NCBI RefSeq assembly: GCF_001651875.1 | Contig: NZ_LNQB01000078.1 | Coordinates: 366-64,365 of the forward strand | DNA: 64,000 bases | Source: Sinorhizobium saheli | Lineage (GTDB): Bacteria > Pseudomonadota > Alphaproteobacteria > Rhizobiales > Rhizobiaceae | Direction of reading: 5' to 3' | In this document: positions 1-10,830 of the stretch, one piece after another | Position numbering within the stretch: the first letter of the stretch is position 1 | Layout: every line of letters begins with the position of its first letter | Made by a program: the position numbers and the translations under genes | Notes under the pieces: model-generated | What the model was told of the DNA's origin: nothing | Seen by the model: only the letters and a program-made list of their open reading frames with translations | The model's database searches: none

Positions 1-287
1 CTCCCCCGACACGTCAACAGGGTTCTTCAAAAAAAAATGACAGTTTTCTGACAAAGGCCGGAAACGCAGGGCTTTGCGGGCCGAAGATTCTTTTCGGAGT
101 GCTTCCGGCCTGTGGAAACACAATTTCGCCTTCACTTCTTCACAATCGACCGATCTAAGCCGGGTCATTGGGCATCGCGGCAAAGATTCCTCCCCGCTGC
201 GGTTTGACTTCGGCGCGGAACATGACATCTTCGCGAAAAGTACGATTATAAGAACACGGCAAAAGCAATCGGGGACCTCCAGTTGGC
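1..287. other. Intergenic region before the M23 peptidase
   Basis: No convincing gene is seen. The stretch is more AT-rich than its surroundings and includes a run of nine A at about 29-37. The short open frames crossing it continue into the M23 gene in other frames and are shadows. The only signal noted is the weak promoter candidate at 222-251. Confidence 0.5.
222..251 (+). promoter_or_regulatory. Possible sigma-70 promoter of the M23 peptidase gene
   Basis: ATGACA (222-227) and TTATAA (246-251) are separated by 18 bases and lie about 37 bases before the chosen start. The -35 box differs from TTGACA at one position. This is a single hand-found match in a short region, so it is tentative. 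Confidence 0.3.
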
Positions 288-2231
288 ATGATCAGCAACA
301 GGAAGATGCTGCGGTCGCTCGGCGACCAACCGCCGATCCTTGCGGATGGCCGCCGCGCGCCGGACCGGCGCGAGATTTCCATGCGCTGGCTCTCGGGCAC
401 GTTCCTGACAGGCATCACGTCCAGCCTCCTGATGGGCGTCGCCCTCTTCGCCGCACTTGACGGCCGCCAGCAGCTGGCGATCCCGGCGGAGGCCTTCGCT
501 GCACTCGATCCGTCGACCCCGGTCGGCGCCGCCAAGCGGGGGGACCGCATCCTCTCGCCCAATATCGTCGCCAAGCCGGCCGACAAGACGGTCATGGAAG
601 TCTCGACGATGATCCATGATGGCGAGAAGGAGGTGGTCCGCCGCCAACCCTTCGTGCACGTCAAGATGGCGCTCGCGGCCAACCACCAGATCTCCGAGAA
701 CTATCCCGACTTCGATCCGCTGGCGATCTTCTCCACGGACGAGGCGGAGGCCGAGGCGCCGGCCGGCAGAACCGGGACGATCTACGGCTCGGACGTCGAG
801 TCCGAAGTTGCGCTGAAGACGGTGGACTTTCCGCCGAACGGCGCGGGCCTGACCTTCGGACCGTCGATGTCGCTCGACGAGGTCGAGGAAAACGTCCGCA
901 CCAACGGGTCGGTCCTGACCGAGGGCAACACCCAGGTCGCCTCGCTCTTCTATGTCGACCCGCAGCGCTTCGCCTCCGACGCCGACGGCCTCGATCTGAT
1001 GCAGGGCCTTGCCGCCCGCATCGTCGAGGAGAACATGAGCGTCTCGACCTATGAGAACATCACCAAGCAGAGCACGGAATACGCCGACGACGTCATCCCG
1101 GTGCGCCGCGCGACGCCGATCGCCACGGCGATGATCAATGCCGGCTATGCCAAGGCGGAGGCCGAGGATGCGGCGGGATATCTGGAGGAGGCGCTCGGTG
1201 CCAAGGAGCTCGGCCCCGGCGACGTGCTGCGCATCGGCATCATCCAGAAGGGCGAGGAGGCAAAGATCGTCCGCGCCACGATCTACTCCCGCAACCGGCA
1301 CGTCCTGACCATGGCGGTCGACGACCGCGGCCGGTTCGTCCCCGGCGCCGAACCGCCGAAACTCGATGCGGTCGCGACCGCCTTCGACGATACCGGAACG
1401 CCGGTCGTCACCAGCGGCCACGACCTGCCGCGCGTTTATGACGGCATCTACCGTGCCGCCCTCTCCTACGGCATGAATGACGACATGATCGCACTCGTCG
1501 TCAAGCTGCTGGCAAGCAATGTCGATTTCCAGGCCCAGCTCAAGCCGACGGACTCGCTCGAGGCGTTTTTCTCCGTCCTCGACGAAAGCGGGCAGGCAAC
1601 GGAAGAGTCGGAACTTCTCTACGTCAATGCCAAGTTCGGCGACGCCGAAACGCGCTTCTATCGCTTCCAGGACCCGGACGACAACTCGATCGACTATTTC
1701 GACAAGGACGGCAAAAGCATCCGCCAGTTCCTGCTGCGCAACCCCCTGCCGAACGGCCATTTCCGCTCCGGCTTCGGTATGCGCCGTCACCCGATCCTCG
1801 GTTTCTCGCGCATGCATACGGGCGTCGACTGGTCCGCCCCGCGCGGCACCCCGATCATCGCCGCGGGCAACGGCGTGGTCGAGAAGGCCGGCTGGGACTC
1901 CGGCGGCTATGGCAACCAGACGCTGATCCGCCATGCCAACGGCTATGTCTCTTCCTACAACCACCAGAGCGCGATCGCCAAGAATGTGAAGCCCGGCGCC
2001 AAGGTCGTGCAGGGCCAGGTGATCGGCTGGGTCGGCACGACCGGCCTTTCGACCGGGCCGCACCTCCATTACGAACTGATCGTCAACGGCAACAAGGTGG
2101 ATCCGCTGCGCATTCGCCTGCCGGGTGGAAAGTCGCTTTCCGGCGAAGCGCTGGCGCAGTTCGAGAAGGAGCGCCAACGCATCGATGAACTCCTCGGCAA
2201 GGATGCGAGCGAGGTCGCCGCGAGCCAGTGA
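288..2231 (+). CDS. M23 family metallopeptidase (LytM/peptidoglycan endopeptidase type)
   Basis: 647 residues. One membrane anchor near residues 33-57 is followed by a long periplasmic region and a C-terminal Peptidase_M23 (LytM) domain at about residues 490-610. The zinc-site motifs are visible: HTGVD (His510, Asp514) and HLHYE (His592, His594), so the enzyme looks catalytically competent. The family cleaves cross-link peptides of peptidoglycan during growth or division, or activates amidases. The large N-terminal part is typical of rhizobial members and carries no motif I can name. The gene stands alone and converges with clpB across a shared hairpin. Substrate specificity cannot be read from the sequence. 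Confidence 0.9.
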   Translation: MISNRKMLRSLGDQPPILADGRRAPDRREISMRWLSGTFLTGITSSLLMGVALFAALDGRQQLAIPAEAFAALDPSTPVGAAKRGDRILSPNIVAKPADKTVMEVSTMIHDGEKEVVRRQPFVHVKMALAANHQISENYPDFDPLAIFSTDEAEAEAPAGRTGTIYGSDVESEVALKTVDFPPNGAGLTFGPSMSLDEVEENVRTNGSVLTEGNTQVASLFYVDPQRFASDADGLDLMQGLAARIVEENMSVSTYENITKQSTEYADDVIPVRRATPIATAMINAGYAKAEAEDAAGYLEEALGAKELGPGDVLRIGIIQKGEEAKIVRATIYSRNRHVLTMAVDDRGRFVPGAEPPKLDAVATAFDDTGTPVVTSGHDLPRVYDGIYRAALSYGMNDDMIALVVKLLASNVDFQAQLKPTDSLEAFFSVLDESGQATEESELLYVNAKFGDAETRFYRFQDPDDNSIDYFDKDGKSIRQFLLRNPLPNGHFRSGFGMRRHPILGFSRMHTGVDWSAPRGTPIIAAGNGVVEKAGWDSGGYGNQTLIRHANGYVSSYNHQSAIAKNVKPGAKVVQGQVIGWVGTTGLSTGPHLHYELIVNGNKVDPLRIRLPGGKSLSGEALAQFEKERQRIDELLGKDASEVAASQ

Positions 2232-2259
2232 TTGATCTGATCAAGCATACCGGAAAGCG

Positions 2260-2286
2260 AGAAGGCCGCCCGACGGGCGGCCTTCT
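2260..2286. terminator. Bidirectional hairpin terminator between the M23 gene and clpB
   Basis: A perfect 12-bp inverted repeat (arms 2260-2271 and 2275-2286, 3-base loop) sits in the 77-base gap between the two convergent stop codons. There is no long T-run on either side, but strength and placement suggest it ends both transcripts. Confidence 0.7.
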
Positions 2287-2308
2287 GCCAAGGTTGAGCG
2301 TATGCGCC

Positions 2309-4915
<2,607 letters not shown>

Positions 4916-5001
4916 TCTCTACCTCCATAGCCCGGCGAGCCCATCATCGTGGCACTGGCCGGTGTTTCAGGATCAGGCTCCCGCATTCGGCAAGCCCGTC
5001 G

Positions 5002-5104
5002 CTCCAGCGCCGCGCGCCCTGTCGGAAGCGGTCGCTGTCGCACCTTGTGTCTTTGCATGACTTGCCTTGGATCGATTGCGATTTCAGGGATTCATGCAGT
5101 GCCC
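5002..5104 (+). repeat. RIME-like intergenic mosaic repeat, diverged full copy
   Basis: Carries both modules of the repeat: a GC-rich palindrome related to CGCGCGTCTTATCGGACGCG, then a TGCATG...CCTTGGATCG...CATGCA palindrome. It aligns by eye with the cleaner copy at 20541-20646 in the same orientation. It lies upstream of clpB. Confidence 0.6.
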
Positions 5105-5208
5105 GCCTCGCGCCCGCATTGCGCAGGATCAAGGCCTCGAAGCGAATATGGGACAGCAGTTTCTGGAATTAAAGGCCCACGACAGGCGCGCCGGAGAAAT
5201 CCCCCGCT

Positions 5209-5263
5209 GCATTTCGTCAAAGGCGACCTTTGCGCGTCTGATAAGACGTGCGGCGCCGCAGAG
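5209..5263 (-). repeat. Partial RIME-like repeat, first palindrome only
   Basis: Contains the segment GACCTTTGCGCGTCTGATAA, which recurs with small changes at 56406-56425, followed by the complementary arm. The orientation is opposite to the neighbouring copy at 5002-5104. The second palindrome is missing or strongly decayed. Confidence 0.55.
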
Positions 5264-5280
5264 CCTGCGTCACGGCACGC

Positions 5281-5309
5281 AAAAAGCCCAGCCGTAGCGG
5301 GCTGGGCTT
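5281..5309 (-). terminator. Rho-independent terminator of the DUF4167 gene
   Basis: Perfect 10-bp stem (5284-5293 with 5300-5309) and 6-base loop. Read on the minus strand it runs into a T-run from the AAAAA at 5281-5285, about 25 bases past the stop codon of the gene at 5335. Confidence 0.75.
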
Positions 5310-5334
5310 CTCGAAGACATGGGCGGCCGAAGCC

Positions 5335-5982
5335 TTATTCGGAGGCGGCGAGCACCGGTGCACCGTCACCAGTTTCAGTCGTCGGCTGCGCGTCGGCGCC
5401 TGCCTCCTCCTGCGCGCCGCGGCGCGGCTGGCGGCGAGGACGGTTCGCGCTGCGGCGACGGGTGGTCGACCGGCCGGACGAAACCGCCGGCGTCTCCTCC
5501 TCCATCGCGACCTCGGCGGGCACGCCCTCGATCACCGGCTGCGGGCCGGAGCCGTCGATAACCGGCTGGGGCTCGCTTGCAGGCGCCGGGGCGGTTGCCC
5601 GCGCAACGGGCGCTTCCTCGGCATAGACCTGATCGAGATCGTCCTGGTCGCGATCGGCAAGATCGCGCTCCTGGTAATCCTGCCGCTCTTCCCGCTGGAA
5701 ACGATCCTGCATCTGCGCCTGCGCCGCCGCGATGATACGGTTGTAGTGTTCCGCATGCTGCAGGTAGTTCTCGGCCATGACGCGGTCGCCGGAGCTCTGG
5801 GCATCGCGCGCAAGCGCTGCATATTTCTCGGCGATGTGCTGGGCCGTACCGCGAATTTTAACGTCCGGGCCGGAGCTGTCGTACGTCCGTGTCAAGGGAT
5901 TGGATCCCTTGCGGTTGTTGTTGTTGTTTCCGTTGTTGTTATTCCGCCCACGGCCGCGCTTGTTTTGCTGTCCAGGCCTCAT
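5335..5982 (-). CDS. DUF4167 domain-containing protein
   Basis: 215 residues from the start MRPGQQNKRGRG. An in-frame extension upstream was rejected because this family begins with the basic, Asn/Arg-rich segment. Layout: basic low-complexity N-terminus (about 1-25), a conserved helical DUF4167 core containing the GTAQHIAEKYAALARDA-type segment (about 35-95), then a long acidic, low-complexity tail rich in Glu, Asp, Pro and Arg. Function is unknown; the Arg/Asn-rich start suggests nucleic-acid binding, which is inference. It lies downstream of prmC-prfA on the same strand, 333 bases from prmC, and has its own terminator. Confidence 0.85.
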   Translation of the reverse strand: MRPGQQNKRGRGRNNNNGNNNNNRKGSNPLTRTYDSSGPDVKIRGTAQHIAEKYAALARDAQSSGDRVMAENYLQHAEHYNRIIAAAQAQMQDRFQREERQDYQERDLADRDQDDLDQVYAEEAPVARATAPAPASEPQPVIDGSGPQPVIEGVPAEVAMEEETPAVSSGRSTTRRRSANRPRRQPRRGAQEEAGADAQPTTETGDGAPVLAASE

Positions 5983-6315
5983 AGTCCATTCACCCGAATT
6001 CTCTTGATAATGATGATCATGTGATTCCGCTCTCGGCCCCGACTTTCCACGCCCGAGAAAAACACGCGCCACGGCAGACCGCCTGTTCGCGGTCCCGGCG
6101 CCGGCTGACGTTAAATTAACAGGTACCCGCACAAGGCACTGTCGAACCCTAGCAACTCTTTTTTGAGAGCAATCCCCGTGGCCAGGTCATACTGGAACGA
6201 ATCTCTGGTCCATGACCTTCTGCCCAGTGCGCGGGGTGAAACTAGCCCGCTTCCCTTGAGATTCCAAGCCCTTTCTTTGCTCTTCCAGAAAAGAGAAGTC
6301 GAGTGCAGCATTTTT
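5983..6315. other. Intergenic region between prmC and the DUF4167 gene
   Basis: 333 bases, noticeably less GC-rich than the genes. No gene is supported. A 7-bp inverted repeat AGGTCAT (6184-6190) / ATGACCT (6212-6218) is present, but it has no T-run and no clear role. A promoter for the DUF4167 gene is expected here; I could not place one. Confidence 0.5.
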
Positions 6316-7197
6316 TCAACGGTCATTGCTGCGTTCAACGTCCTGCTCGAAAACAAGGACCCGGTCGTTACCGCCGAAATCCTTAATGGCGCTGAGCAAA
6401 CGAAATCCCTGCGCTTCGAACAGCGCCGTTACCGCCTGCTTTTGGTCGAAACCGATTTCCAAGCCTATTACGCCGTCCGTTTCAAGATGGCGATCAGCGT
6501 GAAGAGCGATAGCGCGATAGGCATCAAGCCCGTCGTCCCCGCCGTCAAGGGCGGCGGCCGGATCGTGGTCCTTCACTTCCGGCTCAAGCTCATGAATCAC
6601 ACTGGACCGTATATAAGGCGGATTTGAGACGATGATGTCGAACCGCCCATCCACAGCCTCGAACCACTTGCTCTGCAGGGTTTCGAAGCGCCCGGCCAAT
6701 CCGTTCCTTCGAGCGTTTTCCGCTGCCGTCGCCAAGGCGTCTCTGGATATATCGGTACCGATCCCACGCGCGTCAAGTACCGAGGCAAGAAGTGCCAGAC
6801 AAATCGCTCCGGTTCCCGTCCCGAGGTCGATGATCCGGCAGCTGCCCTTGCGGGCAACGATCCGCCGCGCGTGTGGCATCACGGCGTCGACGAGCGCTTC
6901 GGTGTCCGGACGCGGCTCCAGCGTCCCTCGTGACAGCTTGAGGCTGAGCCCGAAGAACTCGCGTTCGCCGAGGATGCGATACACGGGTTCGCGCGCCGCA
7001 CGGCGTTCGACCGCGGCGCGGATGCGCTTCGCGTCCGCCTCGCTGACGGGATCCCCTCCCCGCGTCATGAGCGCCGCGAGCGAAAGGCCGAGCAGGCCGG
7101 AAACCAGGTGGCGGGCATCGAGCGCCGCCGCTTCGATGCCGGCTGCCTTCAGCCTGTCGCGGCTCTCGGCAAGGAGGCTGTCGAGCGTTTCGGCCAT
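6316..7197 (-). CDS. prmC: Release factor N5-glutamine methyltransferase PrmC
   Basis: 293 residues. PrmC uses S-adenosylmethionine to methylate the glutamine of the GGQ motif in RF1 and RF2, which raises peptide-release efficiency. The N-terminal helical substrate-binding domain (about 1-85) is followed by a Rossmann methyltransferase domain with motif I DLGTGTGAIC (about residues 122-131) and the signature SNPPY near residue 190. It starts 6 bases after the stop codon of prfA, its substrate's gene, so the two are almost certainly cotranscribed. Confidence 0.95.
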   Translation of the reverse strand: MAETLDSLLAESRDRLKAAGIEAAALDARHLVSGLLGLSLAALMTRGGDPVSEADAKRIRAAVERRAAREPVYRILGEREFFGLSLKLSRGTLEPRPDTEALVDAVMPHARRIVARKGSCRIIDLGTGTGAICLALLASVLDARGIGTDISRDALATAAENARRNGLAGRFETLQSKWFEAVDGRFDIIVSNPPYIRSSVIHELEPEVKDHDPAAALDGGDDGLDAYRAIALHADRHLETDGVIGLEIGFDQKQAVTALFEAQGFRLLSAIKDFGGNDRVLVFEQDVERSNDR

Positions 7198-7203
7198 CGC
7201 CGT

Positions 7204-8286
7204 TCAGTTCTGCGTTTCGCCGAGAAGGGCAAGCTGGCTCGCCTGGTAATCGGCGAGCAGCGCATCGACGACCTCGTCGATCTCGCCCTCCATCATCCGG
7301 TCGAGCTTGTAAAGGGTGAGATTGATACGGTGGTCGGTGATGCGGCCCTGCGGGAAATTGTAGGTGCGGATGCGCTCGGAGCGATCGCCGGAACCGACCT
7401 GGCTCCTGCGGTCGGCCGAGCGCTCGTTGTCGGCGCGCTGGCGCTCCATGTCGTAGAGCCGCGAGCGCAGCACCTGCATGGCCTTGGCGCGGTTCTGGTG
7501 CTGCGACTTTTCCGAGCTCGTGACGACGATGCCGGTCGGGATATGGGTGATGCGCACGGCCGAATCGGTCGTATTGACGTGCTGGCCGCCGGCGCCCGAA
7601 GAGCGCATCGTGTCGATGCGGATGTCCTCGGGGCGGATGTCGATGTCGATCTCCTCGGCTTCCGGCAGCACCGCGACGGTCGCCGCCGAGGTGTGGATGC
7701 GGCCGCTCGCCTCGGTTTCCGGAACGCGCTGCACCCGGTGGACGCCGGATTCGAACTTCAGCCGCGAGAACACGCCGCGCCCCGATACGGTCGCGATGAT
7801 TTCCTTGTAGCCGCCGGCTTCGCCCTCGCTCGCCGAAAGCACCTCGACGCGCCAGCCCTTGCCCGCGGCGTAACGCTCGTACATGCGGAAGAGGTCGCCG
7901 GCGAAGAGTGCGGCTTCCGAACCGCCCGTGCCGGCGCGAATTTCGAGAATGGCGCTCTTTTCGTCGGCTGCATCCTTCGGCAGGAGCAGGATCTGGATTT
8001 CCTGCTCGAGCGCTTCGATCCGCTCCTCGACCTCGGGCCTTTCCATCTCCGCAAGGTCGCGCATCTCCCTGTCCGTCGTGCGGTCGGCCAGCATGGCGTC
8101 GATGTCGGCGCGCTCGCGCTCAGCCTGCTGATAGGCGCGGATCTTCGTCACCACCGGCTGCAGCTCGGAATATTCCGAGGCGAGCTTGACATAGACGTCG
8201 GCCGAGGGGCCGGCGGACATGCGAGCCTCGATCTCGCCGAACCGCCGCTCCAGTTCGCGCATCTTTTCAACGGGTAGCTTTGCCAA
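7204..8286 (-). CDS. prfA: Peptide chain release factor 1
   Basis: 360 residues, standard length. RF1 recognises UAA and UAG in the ribosomal A site and triggers peptidyl-tRNA hydrolysis. GAGGQHVN near residue 232 is the GGQ loop that enters the peptidyl-transferase centre. The stop-codon recognition tripeptide reads P-E-T in [15 protein letters not shown], where E. coli RF1 has P-A-T. It is followed by prmC and preceded by ptsP (85-base gap containing a strong hairpin), all on the minus strand. Confidence 0.97.
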   Translation of the reverse strand: MAKLPVEKMRELERRFGEIEARMSAGPSADVYVKLASEYSELQPVVTKIRAYQQAERERADIDAMLADRTTDREMRDLAEMERPEVEERIEALEQEIQILLLPKDAADEKSAILEIRAGTGGSEAALFAGDLFRMYERYAAGKGWRVEVLSASEGEAGGYKEIIATVSGRGVFSRLKFESGVHRVQRVPETEASGRIHTSAATVAVLPEAEEIDIDIRPEDIRIDTMRSSGAGGQHVNTTDSAVRITHIPTGIVVTSSEKSQHQNRAKAMQVLRSRLYDMERQRADNERSADRRSQVGSGDRSERIRTYNFPQGRITDHRINLTLYKLDRMMEGEIDEVVDALLADYQASQLALLGETQN

Positions 8287-8326
8287 CTCTCACCCCAACC
8301 AGGTCTCATTCCATATGTGTTCATCC

Positions 8327-8347
8327 CGTCCGGATCCCATCCGGACG
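8327..8347. other. Perfect hairpin in the ptsP-prfA gap
   Basis: A 9-bp perfect inverted repeat CGTCCGGAT / ATCCGGACG with a 3-base loop lies between the ptsP stop and the prfA start. No T-run follows on the minus strand, so it is more likely a partial terminator, RNA-processing or mRNA-stability element than a full stop. Confidence 0.45.
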
Positions 8348-8371
8348 AGGACCATAGCGCTCTTTTTCAGC

Positions 8372-10639
8372 CTATACCGGTATGCCGTTCGCCGCAGCGA
8401 AATCCACCAGGATCTGGCGGATCGCCGTCTCGGACTTGATGTCGTCGAGCGCCGCCTCGAGGACTTCGGCCAGCTTCCCGGCGTCGAGCGCGAGCAGCAT
8501 GGCCTTGACCGGACCGACCGCCGTCGGCGACATAGACACCGAGCGGAAGCCGAGCCCGAGCAGCGCCATGGCCGAAAGCGGCTTGCTCGCCATCTCGCCG
8601 CAGAGCGTCAGCGGCGTGCCGTTGCGTTCGGCCGCACGCACGATCTCGCGCAGCATCCTGAGGAACGGCCGGCCGAGGACGTCGAAGCGATCGGACACGC
8701 GGGCATTGCCACGATCGACCGCCATGGCGAACTGGAAGAGGTCGTTCGAGCCGACGGAAACGAAATCCACCTCCTGCATCAGCTCGTCGAGCTGCCACAG
8801 CAGCGCCGGCACTTCCAACATTGCCCCGAACTGCAGCTTGCGCGGCAATTGCTCTCCGAGCTTCGACTGGCGCTCGATCTCCTTCTGCAGGAGACCGCGG
8901 GCGATCTTGAGCTCCGCGACCTCCGTCACCATCGGCAGCATCAGCTTGAGTTCGGCGCCGGCGGTCGCCCGGAGCATCGCCCTCAGCTGGGTGCGCAGGA
9001 GCCCCGGCCGGTCGAGCGACAGCCGGATGGCGCGCCAGCCGAGCGCAGGATTTTCCTCCTCCGCCGCGCGGAAATAGGGAACGACCTTGTCGCCGCCGAT
9101 GTCGAGGGTGCGGAAGGTCACCGGCTTGCCGCCCGTTTGCTTCATGACGTTGCGGTAGAAGGCTTCCTGCTCTTCCGCCTTCGGCATGGTGGAGGCGATC
9201 ATGAACTGCAGCTCGGTGCGGAAGAGGCCGATGCCCTCGGCGCCCGCCTCGTTGAGATGCGGCAGATCGACCAGCAGGCCGGCATTCATCAGCAACGTGA
9301 TGCGCGTTCCGTCCTTCGTCAGCGGCTCGACGTCCTTGAGGGCGCGGAACTGCGCCTGCCGGCGCGCACGGAAACGAACCTTTTCCTCGTAAGCGCGCTG
9401 CAGGTCGGACACCGGACGCAGGTGCACCTTGGCGTCGTCGCCGTCGACGATGATCGCGTCGCGGTTTTCGGCAAGCGCCACCGCGCCCGCCGCCTGGCCG
9501 ACCACCGGAATGCCCATGGCGCGCGCGACGATCACGACATGGCTCGTCACCGCGCCCTCTTCAAGGACGAGGCCGCGGATATTTTCACGCGGATAGTCGA
9601 GGAGCTCGGCGGCGCCCATGGCGCGCGCGACGATGATCGCATCGCCCGGGAAATCGGCGGCCGACAGCTTGGCGCCGTAGCCGGAAAGCTGGCGCAGGAG
9701 CCGGTTGGCGAGGTCGTCGAAGTCGTGCATCCGCTCGCGCAGATAAGGATCGGTCAGGCGCATCATCCGCGCCTTGGTCTCGCTCTGCACCCGCTCGACC
9801 GCCGCTTCAGCCGTCAGGCCGTTGCGGATCGCCTCCTCGAGCTTCCTCACCCAGCCGCGGTCATGGGCGAACATGCGATAGGTCTCGAGCACCGCGCGGT
9901 GCTCGCCCTCCATCGACACGTCGCGGCGCGACAGCATGTCGTCGATCGAGATGCGAAGCGATCCGAGCGCCTCCGCGAGGCGCTGCAGCTCCTGCTCGGT
10001 ATCTTCGTTGAGCAGATTGGTGACGACGATCCTCGGCTCGTGCAGCACCACATAGCCGAGACCGATGCCCTCGCCGTAGCTGTTGCCCTCGATCGTCACC
10101 GGCCGTGACAGATCGAGTTCGAGACCGGGCTTGGTGATCTTCTTCAGTTCGCCGGTCGCGACCATCTCGGCGAGCACCATGGCGGTCGTCTCGAGCGCCT
10201 CGACCTCGTCCTCGCGATAATTGCGCATCGCCTTGTTCTGCACGACGAGAACGCCGAGCGCGCGGCCGGTGCGCAGAATCGGCACGCCGAGGAAGGAGTG
10301 GTAGATCTCTTCGCCCGTTTCCGGCAGGTAGGTGAAGGCCGGGTGCGACTGCGCGTCGGAAAGATTGAGCGGCCGCGCCGAAGCGGCAATGGTGCCGACG
10401 AGACCCTGTCCCATCTTCAATTGGGCCAGGTGCACGGCGGTCTTGTTCAGACCCTCGGTGGCGTAGAGTTCGAGCACGCCGTCGGAACGCAGCACATAGA
10501 CCGAGCACACTTCCGCGACCATGTTCTGCGCGATCTGGCGCACGATCCGGTCAAGGCGCTCCTGCGGCTCGAGCGGTTCCGCCATCAATTCGCGCAACCG
10601 CTTGAGGAGAACGCGTGGACCCGCGGAAAGGTCTCTCAT
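8372..10639 (-). CDS. ptsP: PTS-Ntr enzyme I (PEP-protein phosphotransferase PtsP)
   Basis: 755 residues. PtsP autophosphorylates from phosphoenolpyruvate and passes phosphate to NPr and EIIA-Ntr, a regulatory chain tied to nitrogen and potassium status. Order: GAF sensor domain (about 20-165), PEP-utiliser N-domain, the mobile phosphohistidine domain with TSHVVIVARAMGIP (His367), and the C-terminal PEP-binding barrel with RTLDIGGDK and GSNDLFQF. The GAF domain distinguishes it from sugar-PTS PtsI. It stands alone between lysC and prfA. No HPr, EIIA or ptsN gene is in the window. Confidence 0.95.
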   Translation of the reverse strand: MRDLSAGPRVLLKRLRELMAEPLEPQERLDRIVRQIAQNMVAEVCSVYVLRSDGVLELYATEGLNKTAVHLAQLKMGQGLVGTIAASARPLNLSDAQSHPAFTYLPETGEEIYHSFLGVPILRTGRALGVLVVQNKAMRNYREDEVEALETTAMVLAEMVATGELKKITKPGLELDLSRPVTIEGNSYGEGIGLGYVVLHEPRIVVTNLLNEDTEQELQRLAEALGSLRISIDDMLSRRDVSMEGEHRAVLETYRMFAHDRGWVRKLEEAIRNGLTAEAAVERVQSETKARMMRLTDPYLRERMHDFDDLANRLLRQLSGYGAKLSAADFPGDAIIVARAMGAAELLDYPRENIRGLVLEEGAVTSHVVIVARAMGIPVVGQAAGAVALAENRDAIIVDGDDAKVHLRPVSDLQRAYEEKVRFRARRQAQFRALKDVEPLTKDGTRITLLMNAGLLVDLPHLNEAGAEGIGLFRTELQFMIASTMPKAEEQEAFYRNVMKQTGGKPVTFRTLDIGGDKVVPYFRAAEEENPALGWRAIRLSLDRPGLLRTQLRAMLRATAGAELKLMLPMVTEVAELKIARGLLQKEIERQSKLGEQLPRKLQFGAMLEVPALLWQLDELMQEVDFVSVGSNDLFQFAMAVDRGNARVSDRFDVLGRPFLRMLREIVRAAERNGTPLTLCGEMASKPLSAMALLGLGFRSVSMSPTAVGPVKAMLLALDAGKLAEVLEAALDDIKSETAIRQILVDFAAANGIPV

Positions 10640-10699
10640 CGCGTGGGGTCTCCTGAATAAGAATAACGACGGCGAATGACGGGGACGTCACCACCTTCA

Positions 10700-10802
10700 C
10701 TGCATGACTCCTTAAACCGGAATCGATTCAAGGGCAAAAATCATGCAGCAGTTCAAAGCGCTGCGGGCAACCTCTGCGCGCGGGACGCGCGGGCGCCGCA
10801 GG
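10700..10802 (-). repeat. RIME-like mosaic repeat, full copy, reverse orientation
   Basis: TGCATG...CATGCA palindrome (10701-10746) followed by a GC-rich palindrome around CTCTGCGCGCGGGACGCGCG (about 10771-10802). The order is reversed relative to the copy at 20541. It fills most of the 191-base gap between lysC and ptsP and may act as a transcript end for lysC. Confidence 0.65.
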
Positions 10803-10830
10803 GTCGCGAATCCCCGTCGAATGCCTCTGT

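Noticed and set aside
246-2177. 643-residue frame antisense to the M23 peptidase gene
   Set aside because: The plus strand encodes a clear metallopeptidase with both zinc motifs; the antisense frame has none.
4916-5001. Heat-shock (RpoH) promoter before clpB
   Set aside because: Several CTTG- and CTGAA-like strings occur, but none has a matching -10 at the right distance; I could not choose one honestly.
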